This document shows, piece by piece, positions 35,250 through 47,300 of a DNA stretch of 64,000 bases; within the stretch, counting starts at the first letter, position 1, and each line of letters opens with the position of its first letter. The notes below the pieces were generated by a model. The model ran no database searches and was not told the origin of the DNA. It worked only from the letters and a program-made list of their open reading frames with translations. This DNA is from Chaetoceros tenuissimus (lineage: Eukaryota > Bacillariophyta > Thalassiosirophyceae > Chaetocerotales > Chaetocerotaceae): assembly GCA_021927905.1 (NCBI GenBank), contig BLLK01000058.1, positions 1,178,001 to 1,242,000 on the forward strand, read 5' to 3'. The position numbers and the translations under genes were made by a program.

Positions 35250-37409
35250 ATGGTTGCTTCTATTACACTCTTGCTCCTAATCATAATTCATTTTGCCAGC
35301 GTTCAAGCATCAACACCTCAATGGTCATTCATAGTTATTGCTGATTGGCATGGGGTCGAATCTTTTGCTCGTGATGATACTCCAGAACAGTTTTACCTAC
35401 AACGAAAATGGCAACTTAACAGAATAAAAAGCTTATTTGAAGGTGATTTTGTGGCCTTGGTTGGAGACATGGTAGAAGGTGAATGGTACAGACAACAATG
35501 GATAGATAAATTCATGCCTGGCAAGTCTCCTTAACAGGCAGTATATGATGCAAGTGTGAATTCTTTTACTACTATTAAGAAGATTTTCAATGAGGTTGGT
35601 TATGACAAGATTTTGTACGCTCTAGGCGATCATGAAATTGGTGACAATGGTTGGCAACCAAAAAGTGACCATACTAACAGTTTAGGTCAATATCACAAGG
35701 GTTTTGTAGAAAGTCTCTACCTTGACCCAACCTCTGGAGAATACATTTACAAAAATTTGAAGCTAGGTAATACTCACATCACACCCTATGGTACACCATT
35801 CGAGTATACATCTTTTGCTCATGTGCACAAAAATATTTTATTTGTGACTATGGATGTATTCAAGCAAGTTTCTTCATCACTTTTTCAAAAGACAAGTGGT
35901 GGGATTGGTGGAAATGGAGTAGTAACTGCTGATGTCGACGGCGATCATTTGAAGTGGCTTGAAGATATTCTTCGTGAAGGCAGCAATAATCCTAGTATCA
36001 AACACATCTTTGTTCAAGGTCATGTCCCAGTAATCACACCAGTTCAGAGAAGTGCCTCCTCTTCCATGACATTTGACAGACAAGAAGAAAGTAACTTTTG
36101 GAAATTGTTGGTCAGCTATGGAGTTGATATATATTTTGCAGGGGAAGTGCATGCTAATACGGTTCTGAAGGATAAGAATTCTGATCTTCTACAAGTATCT
36201 ACTAGAGCGAACGATTTGGAAGGGCTACTGGATGTTATTGTTACAGATGATCAAATTGAGCTGAGGGCCTATAGAGATGAGAATGTAGATAGAGTCAATA
36301 AGAAAAGCTACACACAGGCCGGTGTTTTGACTGTTGATAAGACCTCTGAAATCACGAAGATATCATCAGATGGAATTCTCCATATCGTAGACTTGACCAA
36401 ACCTATTCTATATTTTGACTTTGAAGAGATTATGCTCATATCAGAGAGTTGGATCCAAGGTCTCAAGAGTAAAACCAAGCAATATCTAGATAAAGTCGAG
36501 ATGCAAGGAAATATTCTTCGTAATATAGTCCCCAACAAAGGAGAGTTTGGTCAGAACTACAATGCTCCTGTTGGTGGAGTACAGATCAGAGATGAGGGAA
36601 TAGGTGGAATATATTCGGGATTTTTTGACGGAACAATGTCTCAAATGGGAATATATTCATTGGGTCCATTCGTTGCTGGAACTATTATTTCAGTCAGTAT
36701 GTGGATCAAAACCACAGCAACAAAAGAAATGCTTCTACTTCACTATGATCGGCCATGGAAAGCAGATGCATCAGGCCTTGAGAACAGAAACATATTTTCT
36801 ATGACATTGAAAGATGGCTCACCTCGTATTTATGTCAGCAAAGCTGCAACTTTACTCTCGCAACATTCTGAGGCAATTAATGATAACGGATGGCACCAAA
36901 TCGCAGCAGTCATGCCATACAAGAGCTGCAAATTGTCTGAGGTCCTTTTATTTATTGATGGGAAAAAGGTTTCAACAAGTGTGACAAAGGATACCCCTCT
37001 TCATTTTGAAAACTTTGGACATTTATCCGTTGGAGGGGTAGGATTTGCTGGTACAGACGTACGTAATTTGTTTCCTTCATGGAAACCATTTGTAGGATAC
37101 ATAGACGAAGTATATTTGTGGCAGCGTAGGGTATATGCTAGGCAATTCCGCACAGCTCCAATGAGACGTTTCAAGCGAAGAAAAAACTCCAAATGTACAC
37201 CGATAGGTAGAGTTGTCACAATAGATCAAGTACCTAAGGTTCGAAAATGCCGTCGGAAGTGCAAGCGGACTGTCAATTGTGTTGGTTTCAAAACATCAAG
37301 TGTAGAGGGCTCAGAAGATCTACAATGCACTCTGTTTCTATCACATGCACCACATGTCAACAAAGATCGAGATACAACAGACAAGTGTTTTCTACTTTCC
37401 TCGTTGTAA
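35250..37409 (+). pseudogene. Second copy of the secreted metallophosphatase, broken by one stop codon
   Basis: It is collinear with the gene at 25693-27852, with the same length and the same signal peptide, metal motifs and LamG/PAN-like parts. Codon 95, CAA (Gln) in the first copy, is TAA here (35532-35534), a single C-to-T change. The rest stays open for another 624 codons, with no further stop or frameshift. Differences cluster at residues 45-65 and about 415-435. The loss is therefore very young, an assembly or sequencing error, or a segregating allele. If translation stopped at codon 95 nothing catalytic would be made; restart at an internal ATG (35556) would give a form without signal peptide and without the first metal ligands. 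Confidence 0.85.
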
Positions 37410-37479
37410 GCTGTTGTTATGACACCAAATTCCACTATACATATTAAAACATCCATTTCTTCAATAATACAAAATTACA

Positions 37480-37670
37480 TTGTTGACTTTTCTTCCTTCC
37501 TTCGTTCGTGAATGAGTTTTGAGTTCTACATTGCAAGCTGATTCTCAATTGTACAACGTTTCGCTTGTGATAGGCTATTGTTTCCAACCTATAGTAAGCT
37601 TTCAATTTTCTTGGGAGTATTTCAACATTAGTACTCCAAGTCTTAGGCTTGACACATAAATTAAATCCTA
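37480..37670 (-). pseudogene. Truncated copy of the 3' end of the LRR gene
   Basis: Base-by-base similar to 27935-28125 (for example tgaatgagttttga and cgtttcgcttgtgatag in both), but diverged, with small indels and no start. It arrived as passenger DNA in the phosphatase duplication and decayed more than the phosphatase part. Confidence 0.8.
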
Positions 37671-37833
37671 ACGCTTGATTAAATCATGTCTACCGTAACG
37701 CCCTCGACACTAAAATGAAATTTCAAAAGACACCATAGTACGTACGACTTGATTCGATTTTTTTTCATCCAGCTCTTACTGTAATTCCACATTTCTGAGG
37801 AAGATTGCTACCACACTTGATGCATAATGCAGT

Positions 37834-40800
37834 ATGATTGCAATACACGACAAGGCTTCAGCTCAAGTGATTCGAAAGAAAAATATTCTCGATCGAAACG
37901 ATGAAGAACAGAAATTCGTTGCAATCGATAAGCTTTTAAATTCGCATCTCTACTGCACCACGGATGATACTGGATGGCCCAGTCTTAAAAGTTCGCGTCT
38001 CCAAAAGATACTATCTTTACCTTTATTGCTAGTAGAGTCACTTGGATTTTTGGAATCTTCCACCGAGCTTGAAGTTTATCAAATCATACATCGTCATTAC
38101 AATATAGAAGTAGACCAAAATGAGATTTTAAAAGAGATTCCAAAGCAAATCGTCACCATTGACGCGAGGACCATAAATGTAGAGGTACTAGGACGTCAAC
38201 TCTTCGTCGCTCAGAGAGACTTTCAGGATATTGATGATTCATATCTTTACTTTGGACTAGAGGAAGTAGAAACAGAAAAGCTCGACCCACAGTCGTTGAG
38301 TTTCATAACGTTAGAGAGATTGCAGAATCAATGTAAAAGTCAAAAAGAGTCTCTATCAAGCACCAAATGTCAAATATTTATTGAAGAAGAGAGATTAACA
38401 ACACTTGCAGAACCATTATCGATGAAAACCAAACCAGAGACTGTCCATAATTGCCCATTTGTTGTTTCGAGAAAGGGGACATCAAAACTTTTGAAATCGC
38501 TAAAAATTAGCTTGGTATTCCAAGGTGTCTTTGAGGGCAATGTCTACCTTCCAAATAGAATATCTATATCTCTTAAAAAAATGAACACACATGGAAAGGA
38601 GGAGGAGGTAGATGTAATGGTGTTGGAATTGCAATTGAATTGTCAAAAACAAATAGGACGCGTAGTTATTGATCACTGCCCTGATGATACAGAAGTCGAA
38701 GGTCATTATGTTTTATCCATCACCTCCTTTTCAAAAGGATCTTGCACTGTTTCGTTTCTTGGAGAAGTTGTATATGCACTTGACCAATACCTTGTGAACG
38801 AATTACATTCCTACGTAGATATCAACAGACAATGCAAATGTCTCGAGAAAAAAATTGAGCAAGCCCGTCTAGATACTAGTGTATTCGAGCGCAAGAAAGA
38901 ACTTGCAGGCGATTTGCAAAAACAAGAGCTAAAACTCGGATACGAAACGGAGGAGCAACTGACAAAAGAGGAGGAGGAGAATGAGGACAGTAGCAGCGAT
39001 CACAATCAGGTGAAAAGGTTTCGCTTAAAGGTGAGACATTACACCTTCGTCACTCTTACCTCTTTCAATATTTCATATTCTCACGATTACAAAAACATTT
39101 AGTATTTATACGAGAAAATTAAATCCCATCTTCAAATGGCAAACCATTTAAAAGTAATAGAGGAAGGGGCCTTGACTCAATTAGATTTGCTCAGAAAAAA
39201 TGAAATACAACTTGCCAAAGATCTGGCAAGTCTCCAAAAGAACAACAACGAAAGAAGAAATTTGTATGAGCCTGTGTTCAATTATTTGTCCCCTAAGTGG
39301 CTTGTTTCTCTGATGAAAGAATGTTTGTTCAAGTGTGAAAATGGTCGATTTCAAATGGGTCCGGACAATGATGAGGTTGAAAGTGACTTGTCCTTTCAGA
39401 AGAAAACTAGATCTATTGAGGCAGAACTTTGTAGAGTAAAATGCTTGGATCAAGATTTGATTGATAGTTCCACTTTGCATTCTGTATTACAACTTTATCC
39501 GAAAGTGGAACTTCTAGATGAACTGCGTAGAGCAAAGGATGACTTGATCCTTCAAAATATCCATCAAGAGGCAAAAGAAATTGAGTCGCACTTGAACAGG
39601 AACATATCTAACAAGTGTTGCGACGATTCGGACTCATTTGACTCCTTTGAATCAGAGGATGAGCTAATAGATCAAGAGAAAGAATCGTCAGAAGCAAAAC
39701 TTCAACTAGAAAATAAAATTTGCATCGCCTGTGACTCCGAGCAGTGCAAGTGGACTAGTAGTATCCCATACCTCCAAAATTTGCGGAAAAGAAACGACAT
39801 AACTAATTCCATTCTACAACTCAAGAGGTCTCAACTATCCCTTTCCATCAATATGGAAGAAGAAAAACCCTCCCCAACAAGTTCAAACTCCATGATAAAC
39901 GATCAGCTCCTTGATTTGCAATTAGAAGCAAAGAGAATTGACGACCAAAACAAACTGTACAATGTGGATATCGAATTGCACAATGCTTTCAATAAGCTCC
40001 ATGAGAAATATATTGTAACTCGTTCTCTTCATAACTATGATTCTGTGATGGAAACAGAAAAGGCCATATTGGCTCTTGGAAAGGAACAAGATTGTCTCGT
40101 TGCGAAAGTCTGTGCTAATGAAGTAGTCTTTGATATCTTGGACTGGATGGACGATGGGTGGTATTTCTCGACGCCAAAAGAAGGAACGTCCAAGTCCAGA
40201 GACTCTGTCTTGAGAAATAAGGATCTCCTGCTTCAAAGTATTCATGAAGAAGGTCTTGAAACATATGACAAAAAGGAGCAAAGAATCCTTGAGGAGAGAA
40301 AGGCTGACTCCTTGAGGAAAATCGGGAAAGCGATGAAGTTTTCTATGCTTTACACAGTCCTACACTATCTACGATATGTCGATTCTTTGAAAAAAGAAAA
40401 ACCAGTAAACAAAGTGAAAATGGAGGAAGAAGCTGCAATGAGAAGGAACGAAAAGATAAAGGTTGCAAATGAAATGGCAAGGGCAGGAGCTAGACGCATA
40501 GCAGAACGACAACTGTATGAAGCAAGGGTGAAGGTAAAACGATCCCAAAAGGTCAAGAGAGAAACTTCAATATTCAACGCGTCAGCCTTGACAATCCAGA
40601 AACACTTTAGAGGAATGATTGGTAGAAAGGTCGCTGACAGTTGGAAAAAGGAAATTTCCTATCAAAAGACGTACAGAGCTCTATGTAACGCTTGTGCCAC
40701 CACAATAGCAAGGTGTGTAAGAGGGCACTTTGCACGGGAGTATGTAAGACGACTCAAGCAAGAAATGGTGGAATTCATGATGAATTTAAGACTTGAGGAC

Positions 40801-40875
40801 CTGCGAAAAGGAGAAGAGGAAATAAAGCAAGAAGAAGAAAGGAAGCTGTCTGTAGCTCGCTTATTCAAGAGGTAA
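37834..40875 (+). CDS. Coiled-coil protein with C-terminal IQ motifs, 989 aa
   Basis: Two exons, 37834-39030 and 39103-40875, join in frame across a 72-nt intron (cttaaag|gtgaga ... catttag|tattta). The N-terminal third is mixed alpha/beta and unrecognised. From about residue 330 the protein is charged and helical, with long coiled-coil heptads. Near the C-terminus are two IQ-type calmodulin-binding motifs: ALTIQKHFRGMIGRKV and TTIARCVRGHFAREYV. The layout suggests a cytoskeletal or centrosomal scaffold; similar proteins occur in flagella, which centric diatom sperm possess, but this is inference. A truncated copy of its middle part lies at the right end of the window. Confidence 0.8.
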
Positions 40876-41466
40876 CAATCGTTTGGAGGAAGTTGTGGAA
40901 ATAGCTGTAATAGGTGCTTTGATCTATGAAGCGCTACCTTTCGGCGAGCTAGGAAGTATACTACGATATTTGACTTTGAAGACACTTGCTGTACTACAGA
41001 GAAAGCCTTTATTACGAAGATCGGTCATTCATACCTTAATAAATTATTAAACTTCTCCAATTTTGTACTATGCAATTGTTTCTCATTCAATGAGCCGCTT
41101 CAAAAATCACTGATAACTGTTGGCTCTCTTTTATACCGATGACTCTCCTGCAAATCATGAAAAGGTAATCACAGGGATGAACCCGGTGACTCTATACTTA
41201 AAGCTCAGATTGACTGCTTTCTGAATAGTCCGAACGATAATTAGCATACTTTAGTTCGAGTGCTTTGGCCTTGCCAGCAGCATGAAAAGACCAATCCTCA
41301 CGACCACTTCTCAACAAAATACAACACTCTTTGTGTCTTTGTAGGGTGTGCAATTAACATGTTTAAGCAGATTACGAATAGATGCAACGTGAAAGGATAA
41401 TCTGGCAGAAATCGTTTCACGCTTGTTCAAACAGTCTTTCAAGGGAGTCATGGGGCATTTTGTTTC

Positions 41467-41510
<44 letters not shown>

Positions 41511-42048
41511 CAGAAAGCTAAGTTTCGAGGTCAGTTTGTCTTTTTCTGATACCTATGCATGCTCAGTCATCTACTGACATCAACGAGCTTTACCCAGTCC
41601 CAATCCGTCGTACCATAATTTCATTGGACACAACACCATTGTGCCTACATGTACAGTAAGTGGTTACCACCAATCCCAACCGTAAGTTTCTCTTTTAGTG
41701 TCTACTGTCTACTATCTAAGCTTGTAGACCCTGAACTCGTAAGCATCTACTATGCGTTAATTAAATAACAAACAACTGAATTTAAGGTTGCTAACCTAAG
41801 AAGGGAACTACCCAGAATGAAGAGTGTCTCACTATCTTCCAAAATACCCTTAAGTTAGTATTATAAAATCTTGGAAGAGAAGGCAAGACTGGTTGGCGAG
41901 TTCATTGTTGTTCCTCAAGACCGAAAGTTTGCAAGGTAGTCGTAGTCCCTCGACCTCTTCTTTCACATTTACTACTCATAAAACACATTACTTAAGACAA
42001 CTTCTTTGGTCTGAAACGTCATTCACATACAAAGCTTTCTATTTCACT
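40876..42048. other. Gene-free stretch with a microsatellite
   Basis: About 1.2 kb. It holds the ATCT microsatellite listed next and a short ATG-led exon-like piece (41555-41655) ending in a gtaagt donor, with no partner exon found. I see nothing else. Confidence 0.5.
41467..41510 (+). repeat. (ATCT)11 microsatellite
   Basis: Eleven uninterrupted copies of ATCT. Confidence 0.98.
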
Positions 42049-42589
42049 ATGAACACTGTAACCTCCATCCAGGATGTCGCTAATGCTGCAATCATGAAAG
42101 AGAACCAAAAGCTTTCCGCTGAAGCCAAGGCAGAATCATACTACATGGGTGCTATATTTTTGAACAATACGGAGCATACTTTTACTATGAAAACATTAAC
42201 TGATCACTACTGATTTTCGCATTGACGTTGGCAAACCCGACGTAATTGCTGAAAAAATGACGCTTTTCAACAGACTTCGATTTTATGAATTACTAATGCC
42301 ATCCAAAATTTGCATTGCATACCTTCCACCAAATGTTATTTCTGATATTGTGGAAGATAGAGATGTCTTTTTGGGGTCAGGTGTAGATAATTATAGATTT
42401 TGGCTCTCTCTCTTGGGTGCTACAAGGTCTGAAGGAATTACCATTGGCTCAAATCTTATCGAAGAACTCAAGGGTGATATCAAAATTGAAGAACCAAGAG
42501 ATGGTGGTTTGGGCGTATCTCTGGAAGACTTATTCTATAGACGTGGCTTTTGGCATGCTTTGACTGCGAGAAATGTTTGGCAGCTTTGA
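42049..42589 (+). pseudogene. Frameshifted hypothetical gene
   Basis: From the ATG at 42049 a frame gives 54 codons (MNTVTSIQDVANAAIMKENQ...) ending near 42213. About 20 bases before that stop, another frame opens (ITTDFRIDVGKPDVIAEK...) and continues to 42589 with good composition. A single one-base indel at about 42195-42205 would join them into about 180 residues. I do not recognise the family. The 3' end overlaps the end of the nuclease gene on the other strand by about 55 bp. It could instead be two small genes, or an intron I do not see. Confidence 0.4.
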
Positions 42590-43653
42590 TTCGAAAGATG
42601 AGCTTCTCGAATTGAAATCTCACTGTTATAAGGAGTTACAATTGAAGCAGGTCCAAATAAAAACATATTCCGTGCATGTTTCCATAACTTAAGATGATTT
42701 TCCTTGTATTCCTCCGTCCATTTCGCTTTTGCATCATCACTAACATTAGTAGGAATAAGCCATCTGGATTTCACGGCATTATAAAGAGCTACATCGTCCA
42801 TCAAATTTCCTTCGGTATCAGTGATGCTTTTTAGAAAATCAGGTACCTTTGCCATACTGTTGCCTGGATTCCTTTCGATGAAATCGCATCCCGAGAAACA
42901 GCAAACATGTGAAAGTAATTCCTTTGACCACTTGATATTATCTTTGCATATTTTGTCAGGAAATCTTGTTTTCAGCAAATCGTCAAATTTAACGTGAAGA
43001 CACTTCCCGTCTGACTTAAGATTCAAGATTACGTCACATCCGAGGCAGCATAGATCATTATCATTTGTCCAAACTAAATCAATTATCTTTTGGTGGAAAA
43101 GAGCTGCTAGTTGATGGTCAGCTTCGAATGGTGCGCCAACACAATAGATTCTACCTTCAAATCTCTTTTCCAATTCTATCTTCAAATCGTATAGTAAATC
43201 TGGTCTATTGAAAGATACGAGTTCTTTCCTCAGCTTTGCTACTTTCACCGCATTTGCCAACTCCTCATCGAACGAATCAAAATCATCTTCCTTGTATAGT
43301 TCTTCTAGTTCTCTCCTTTTTTCTTCATTCTTTCCATATCTTGAAAGATGAGCATGATTTTTTTTCAAAGACCCAGGTAAACCATCGAAAACACAGACCA
43401 AAACCCCCTCGTTTTTATATATTGGATCTAATGCATTACATATTGCGTCGATTAATCCATGCACAGGTCTTTTTGGTTCAGTAAAGAGTTGATCTATATG
43501 ATTTGGATTTCGCTTGATCATTTTTATGATAGTGATCGACATATCAATCCCAACGATAATTCGTTCTGGTGTATCTTTGATAAGCCGTTTCAATGTAGTA
43601 TTGCAATGGTTCTCACCATCACGAATTTTTTTCATTAAGTCGTTAACACCCAT
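42535..43653 (-). CDS. XPG/FEN-type structure-specific nuclease, 372 aa
   Basis: A single exon. The N-terminal XPG region has VGIDMSI (Asp37) and VFDGLPGSLKK (Asp90). The internal region has FEADHQLAAL (Glu177, Asp179), TNDNDL (Asp198, Asp200) and FSGCDFIERNPG (Asp257), so the metal-binding acidic residues of the FEN1/EXO1 family are kept. Family members cut 5' flaps or degrade DNA from 5' ends. The usual TEDSD is TNDND and the helix-hairpin-helix GIG is degenerate (NPGNSM), so it is a divergent member rather than housekeeping FEN1. It lacks a PCNA-binding tail. The final 20 residues overlap the gene on the other strand and may be a replaced C-terminus. Confidence 0.8.
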   Translation of the reverse strand: MGVNDLMKKIRDGENHCNTTLKRLIKDTPERIIVGIDMSITIIKMIKRNPNHIDQLFTEPKRPVHGLIDAICNALDPIYKNEGVLVCVFDGLPGSLKKNHAHLSRYGKNEEKRRELEELYKEDDFDSFDEELANAVKVAKLRKELVSFNRPDLLYDLKIELEKRFEGRIYCVGAPFEADHQLAALFHQKIIDLVWTNDNDLCCLGCDVILNLKSDGKCLHVKFDDLLKTRFPDKICKDNIKWSKELLSHVCCFSGCDFIERNPGNSMAKVPDFLKSITDTEGNLMDDVALYNAVKSRWLIPTNVSDDAKAKWTEEYKENHLKLWKHARNMFLFGPASIVTPYNSEISIREAHLSNQSCQTFLAVKACQKPRL

Positions 43654-44381
43654 GATTCCATATTGTAATTAGAATATTCCCTCGAGGGGTTAATTGTTGA
43701 GTGGTTGAGTTCCAAAGAAGGAAAAGATGAGGCTCTGGACGTCGTTGTCTCACATATGTCAACATATCGTGTCAATTGTGAATGAAGTCACAATTCCTTC
43801 AAGCACACGACACTATTATGTAGTATGGATGTATATGTGTAGTTTGTAGGTGCTTGGTTATGTTTTATTATGTTATATAGGTGTAGAGAAGTAAGGTTTT
43901 GTAATGAGTGGTTGTGTGTTGTTTTTTGGTGAGGGGGTGAGAATCGCCAAAAATGGAGGGTGTGCGCCCCGCAAAAAGCTATTGGACAGGATAGTGGATA
44001 ACGTTCCATCAAAACAAGCCTACCAACGTTGTATCCTACCTGGTGTATTTGTTTTATACTCATTTAGCCATGTCAAAATACAAGGGCATATTTCAAACCA
44101 ATCTTGTTTTCAAACAGAGCTAAATTATCGTGATGATTCCATTTAAAAAATATTGTACATACTTGCGTGGTATATGATCCAGGACCGCGACTCGACTCGT
44201 GAATAAATTATTTCCAACACAAGGTAAAAAGTAAAAAGTACCATACTTATGTTTGTACATAGACGTTCACATTTATCTCTTTTAGGAACACCACATTTGC
44301 AATTTTGGACTAATAGCTAGACTACATTGTTTTGTACAACTCTTAGAAGCCATTGCAATTGAAGACTCGAGCAACTACGAG
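43654..44381. promoter_or_regulatory. Divergent intergenic region upstream of the giant gene
   Basis: About 730 bp between the nuclease start and the proposed start of the giant gene. A G/C-rich patch around 43930-43975 (ggagggtgtgcgccccgc) stands out from the AT-rich surroundings, with an inverted CCAAT box (attgg, 43981-43985) just after it. These are plausible promoter elements for one of the two genes. Confidence 0.4.
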
Positions 44382-47300
44382 ATGAAACAAGGCTTTCAAC
44401 GTGGTATGTTCTTCTTGAGAACAGGAACAAAGAAAGACAGCAAGAACGAGAAAAACAAATTGACTTTTGATATTTCAGAGCATCATTGGATGATCGACGA
44501 ATTGAGAAGAATTGAAGATAAGTATTGTCAGCCAGGTGTATCTTCTACGATTCCTGGTATTATGAGGATGCCTTCCGCCAGGGAGACTTCCTTGAAGCTC
44601 ACTGCTGAAAAGAAGAGGAAAAAGGTAAGACGAAATAGTAATATGAAATATATACTAAATTGATAGTACAACTACTTTCAATCATGAGTTCTATCTATCC
44701 ATGCTTTGGACCCTACAAATACTTGTATATTCCTGTGAATATCATATTCTAATCCTCTCTTTCTTTTCCTTCATAAAAAAGAGTTCCCCCGTCATCATTG
44801 AAAAAGAACAAAACAAAACAAAAAATAAAGACTTCAAAGCCATCTTGACCAATGTAAACACTAACGGAACTGACAAGGATACATTTGACGCATACGGCTC
44901 TGGTGACAAGCGCCAAGATGAAACTGAAGATGCTAATACTATGAAGAAGGGAGAGGAACACACCGGGCCAAGTGCTGCTGTTGGAGAGGATAAGATCTTG
45001 CTGCTATTTGATTGTACTGATAATAAATCTGTTCATATCGATGGCCATGGAGAAGAGAAGGACAAGAGGGATGCCAGAGGAGATAACGAGAAGGATGTAA
45101 ACAACAAGATTGGACATGGGAACGAGAAGGATGTTGACTTTGTTGCTTTTAAGTCTGCTTTAGAGATGCTCTATATTGCCGATGCGGCTAGTTGTATGAA
45201 GACAGAGGGAACTTACACCGGACCAAATGCTGTTGAAGAGAAAGAAGATTTGCACCGTCAATTGACGATTTTAGCTGGTATGACTCGTGAAAAAGAAGGT
45301 ATTGATATTGATGGAGCTTTGCCTAGCCACAATGCTAGTATGACAGGTTCCAACCCTTCATGTTCTAGTAACGGTTCTATTCGGAATGCAAGGAAGATAC
45401 GCGAGACAGAGACTTTAGGTCTATCACAGCCAACACCAACTGCAGTAGTCTTTGGATCATTTCTGGCAAAGGCACTTACTTCGCTCTTTGAATTTTTTCA
45501 GGGAAACCGTCTGAACAAGCTTTTTCCATCTATGATCCTATTGCTTTTCCCTCTTGCCTCTGTTGCTGCATCTAGTACTACTACCACGTCCATTTCTATG
45601 CACAAGTCTTCACTGTGTGATATCAATGATGCGGTGCCTTTCAAGCAAATGGATGCAACTTTGGGAGAGTGCAAATACCAGTGCATCTCTTTGCGTACTT
45701 GTAGCGGAATGCAGTATGTTGATCCGAAACAATGTATTCTCTATGATGTCCCATTTTCTTCAGTAAGTATTTGATCATGACTTAAATAGTTGAAACATGC
45801 TTTGTCTCAATTTTGTTTTCCCTACTCCAGATGAAATCTATTGATAATGACGCACTTTCATGTGGAATCAAGGAGAAGATTTTTGCTTATGAAGTTGCCT
45901 CTAATCAACTTGATGCTTTTGTTTATCATTTTGGATCCAAATGTGGCGAAGCAATCGACTATGACCATGTCACGAGAGTGACTGGTTTAGACTCTTTCTC
46001 TGCTTGTGAGGACAGATGTTTCGCTATGGAAGATTGCTATGCTTTTGACTGGAAAGGGTCATCCAAGAATGTTTGTAATATTCTTGAGTATGTTGTTGTC
46101 GAAGGAGATATCTTGCCTGTTCTTGGTCTAGACATTAAGTCAGATCGTGTATGTGGAGTGAGAATTCAAAAAGACAAGAGTAAAGCAGGTGACAAGCACA
46201 GTTTTGGTCAACATGTCAAAAATAGTGATACTCTAGATCCTATTGGTGAGATCAAAGATTCCAGAAGCTTGGAAACTGCTCCAGCATCTGTAGAGTCGGA
46301 ATCGGAACAAGATGATTTTGCATTGGATGTTTCAAAATCCTTTCAAATGAGCTTGGAATCATTTATGCTTCTTTCTAGCTTCAAGTTTGATGATTCAAAC
46401 CGTGAATGGTGTGTAATGTCCGACACACTTAACGAAGACTCCAGAATCAAGATGTGGCCATGTCCAGACGTCAAGAATTTGAAACATTGGTTTTACATTG
46501 ATACTATGGATCGTTTGAGATTAAGTGTGAGACCTGATCTTTGTCTTCGTTGGCAAGAAGGAACCAAGCTACTTTTCAAAGATTGCGATTTGAACGGTTC
46601 TCCCAACTTCAAATTTGATTTTAGTGATGGAGCTCTTCGTGCAAGGAAGGATAATAACTCACTCTGGCTACTTGGTGTGAAGACTGAGAACAAGTATGGA
46701 TTTCTTCGTTTGTTCAATCAAACTAATCATGGTGATAATCCTTCTTTGAATCTATGGTACACCATTTACGCCAGTGAAAGTCCATCTTTAGTTCCTTCAT
46801 CTCAACCAACGTCTCAGCCAAGTTCCAGCCCATCCTCAAAACCATCCCCTTCCCCTTCGCGTAGACCAAGCCCTCAACCTTCCCCAAGTCCTTCCGCAAA
46901 ACCGACGCGTCTTCCTTCCAGTGAACCTTCCATGCTTCCGTCTTTGCTGCCAAGCATCTCTCCATCGGACGAACCTAGTTCAACACCTTCAGATCAACCA
47001 TCTTTAGATCCTACATCACTGCCGTCATTTGAACCATCTTTGCCGCCTTCTTCAGAGCCGAGTCTCTTTCCGTCAAGTGTCCCATCGGATCAGCCTAGTT
47101 CACTTCCGTCATCTACGCCAAGTGATATCCCATCAGATATTCCATCAGGTAAGTGCCATCATGACTGAGAATTTCGCACATTTGACGATCATCTCTCACT
47201 TGAATTAACCAACTCCAATATCTCGTATTCCAACCCAAAAAATAGACGTACCTTCAGACGTTCCAAGCGACATTCCTTCAGATATTCCATCAGGTAAGTG

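Larger units (their letters stand above)
35215..37670 (+). repeat. Segmental duplication of 25650-28060 (phosphatase plus LRR 3' end)
   Basis: The block repeats the first phosphatase gene in full and continues past its stop into DNA that matches the last part of the LRR gene. Same orientation, about 9.5 kb apart. The LRR part shows that the first locus is the source. Confidence 0.88.

Noticed and set aside
41467-41510. The ATCT array as a possible CRISPR or regulatory array
   Set aside because: A plain tetranucleotide microsatellite without spacers.
41555-41655. An ATG-led segment (MHAQSSTDINELYPVPIRR...) ending in a gtaagt donor
   Set aside because: No acceptor joins it to a plausible next exon; probably chance or an old relic.
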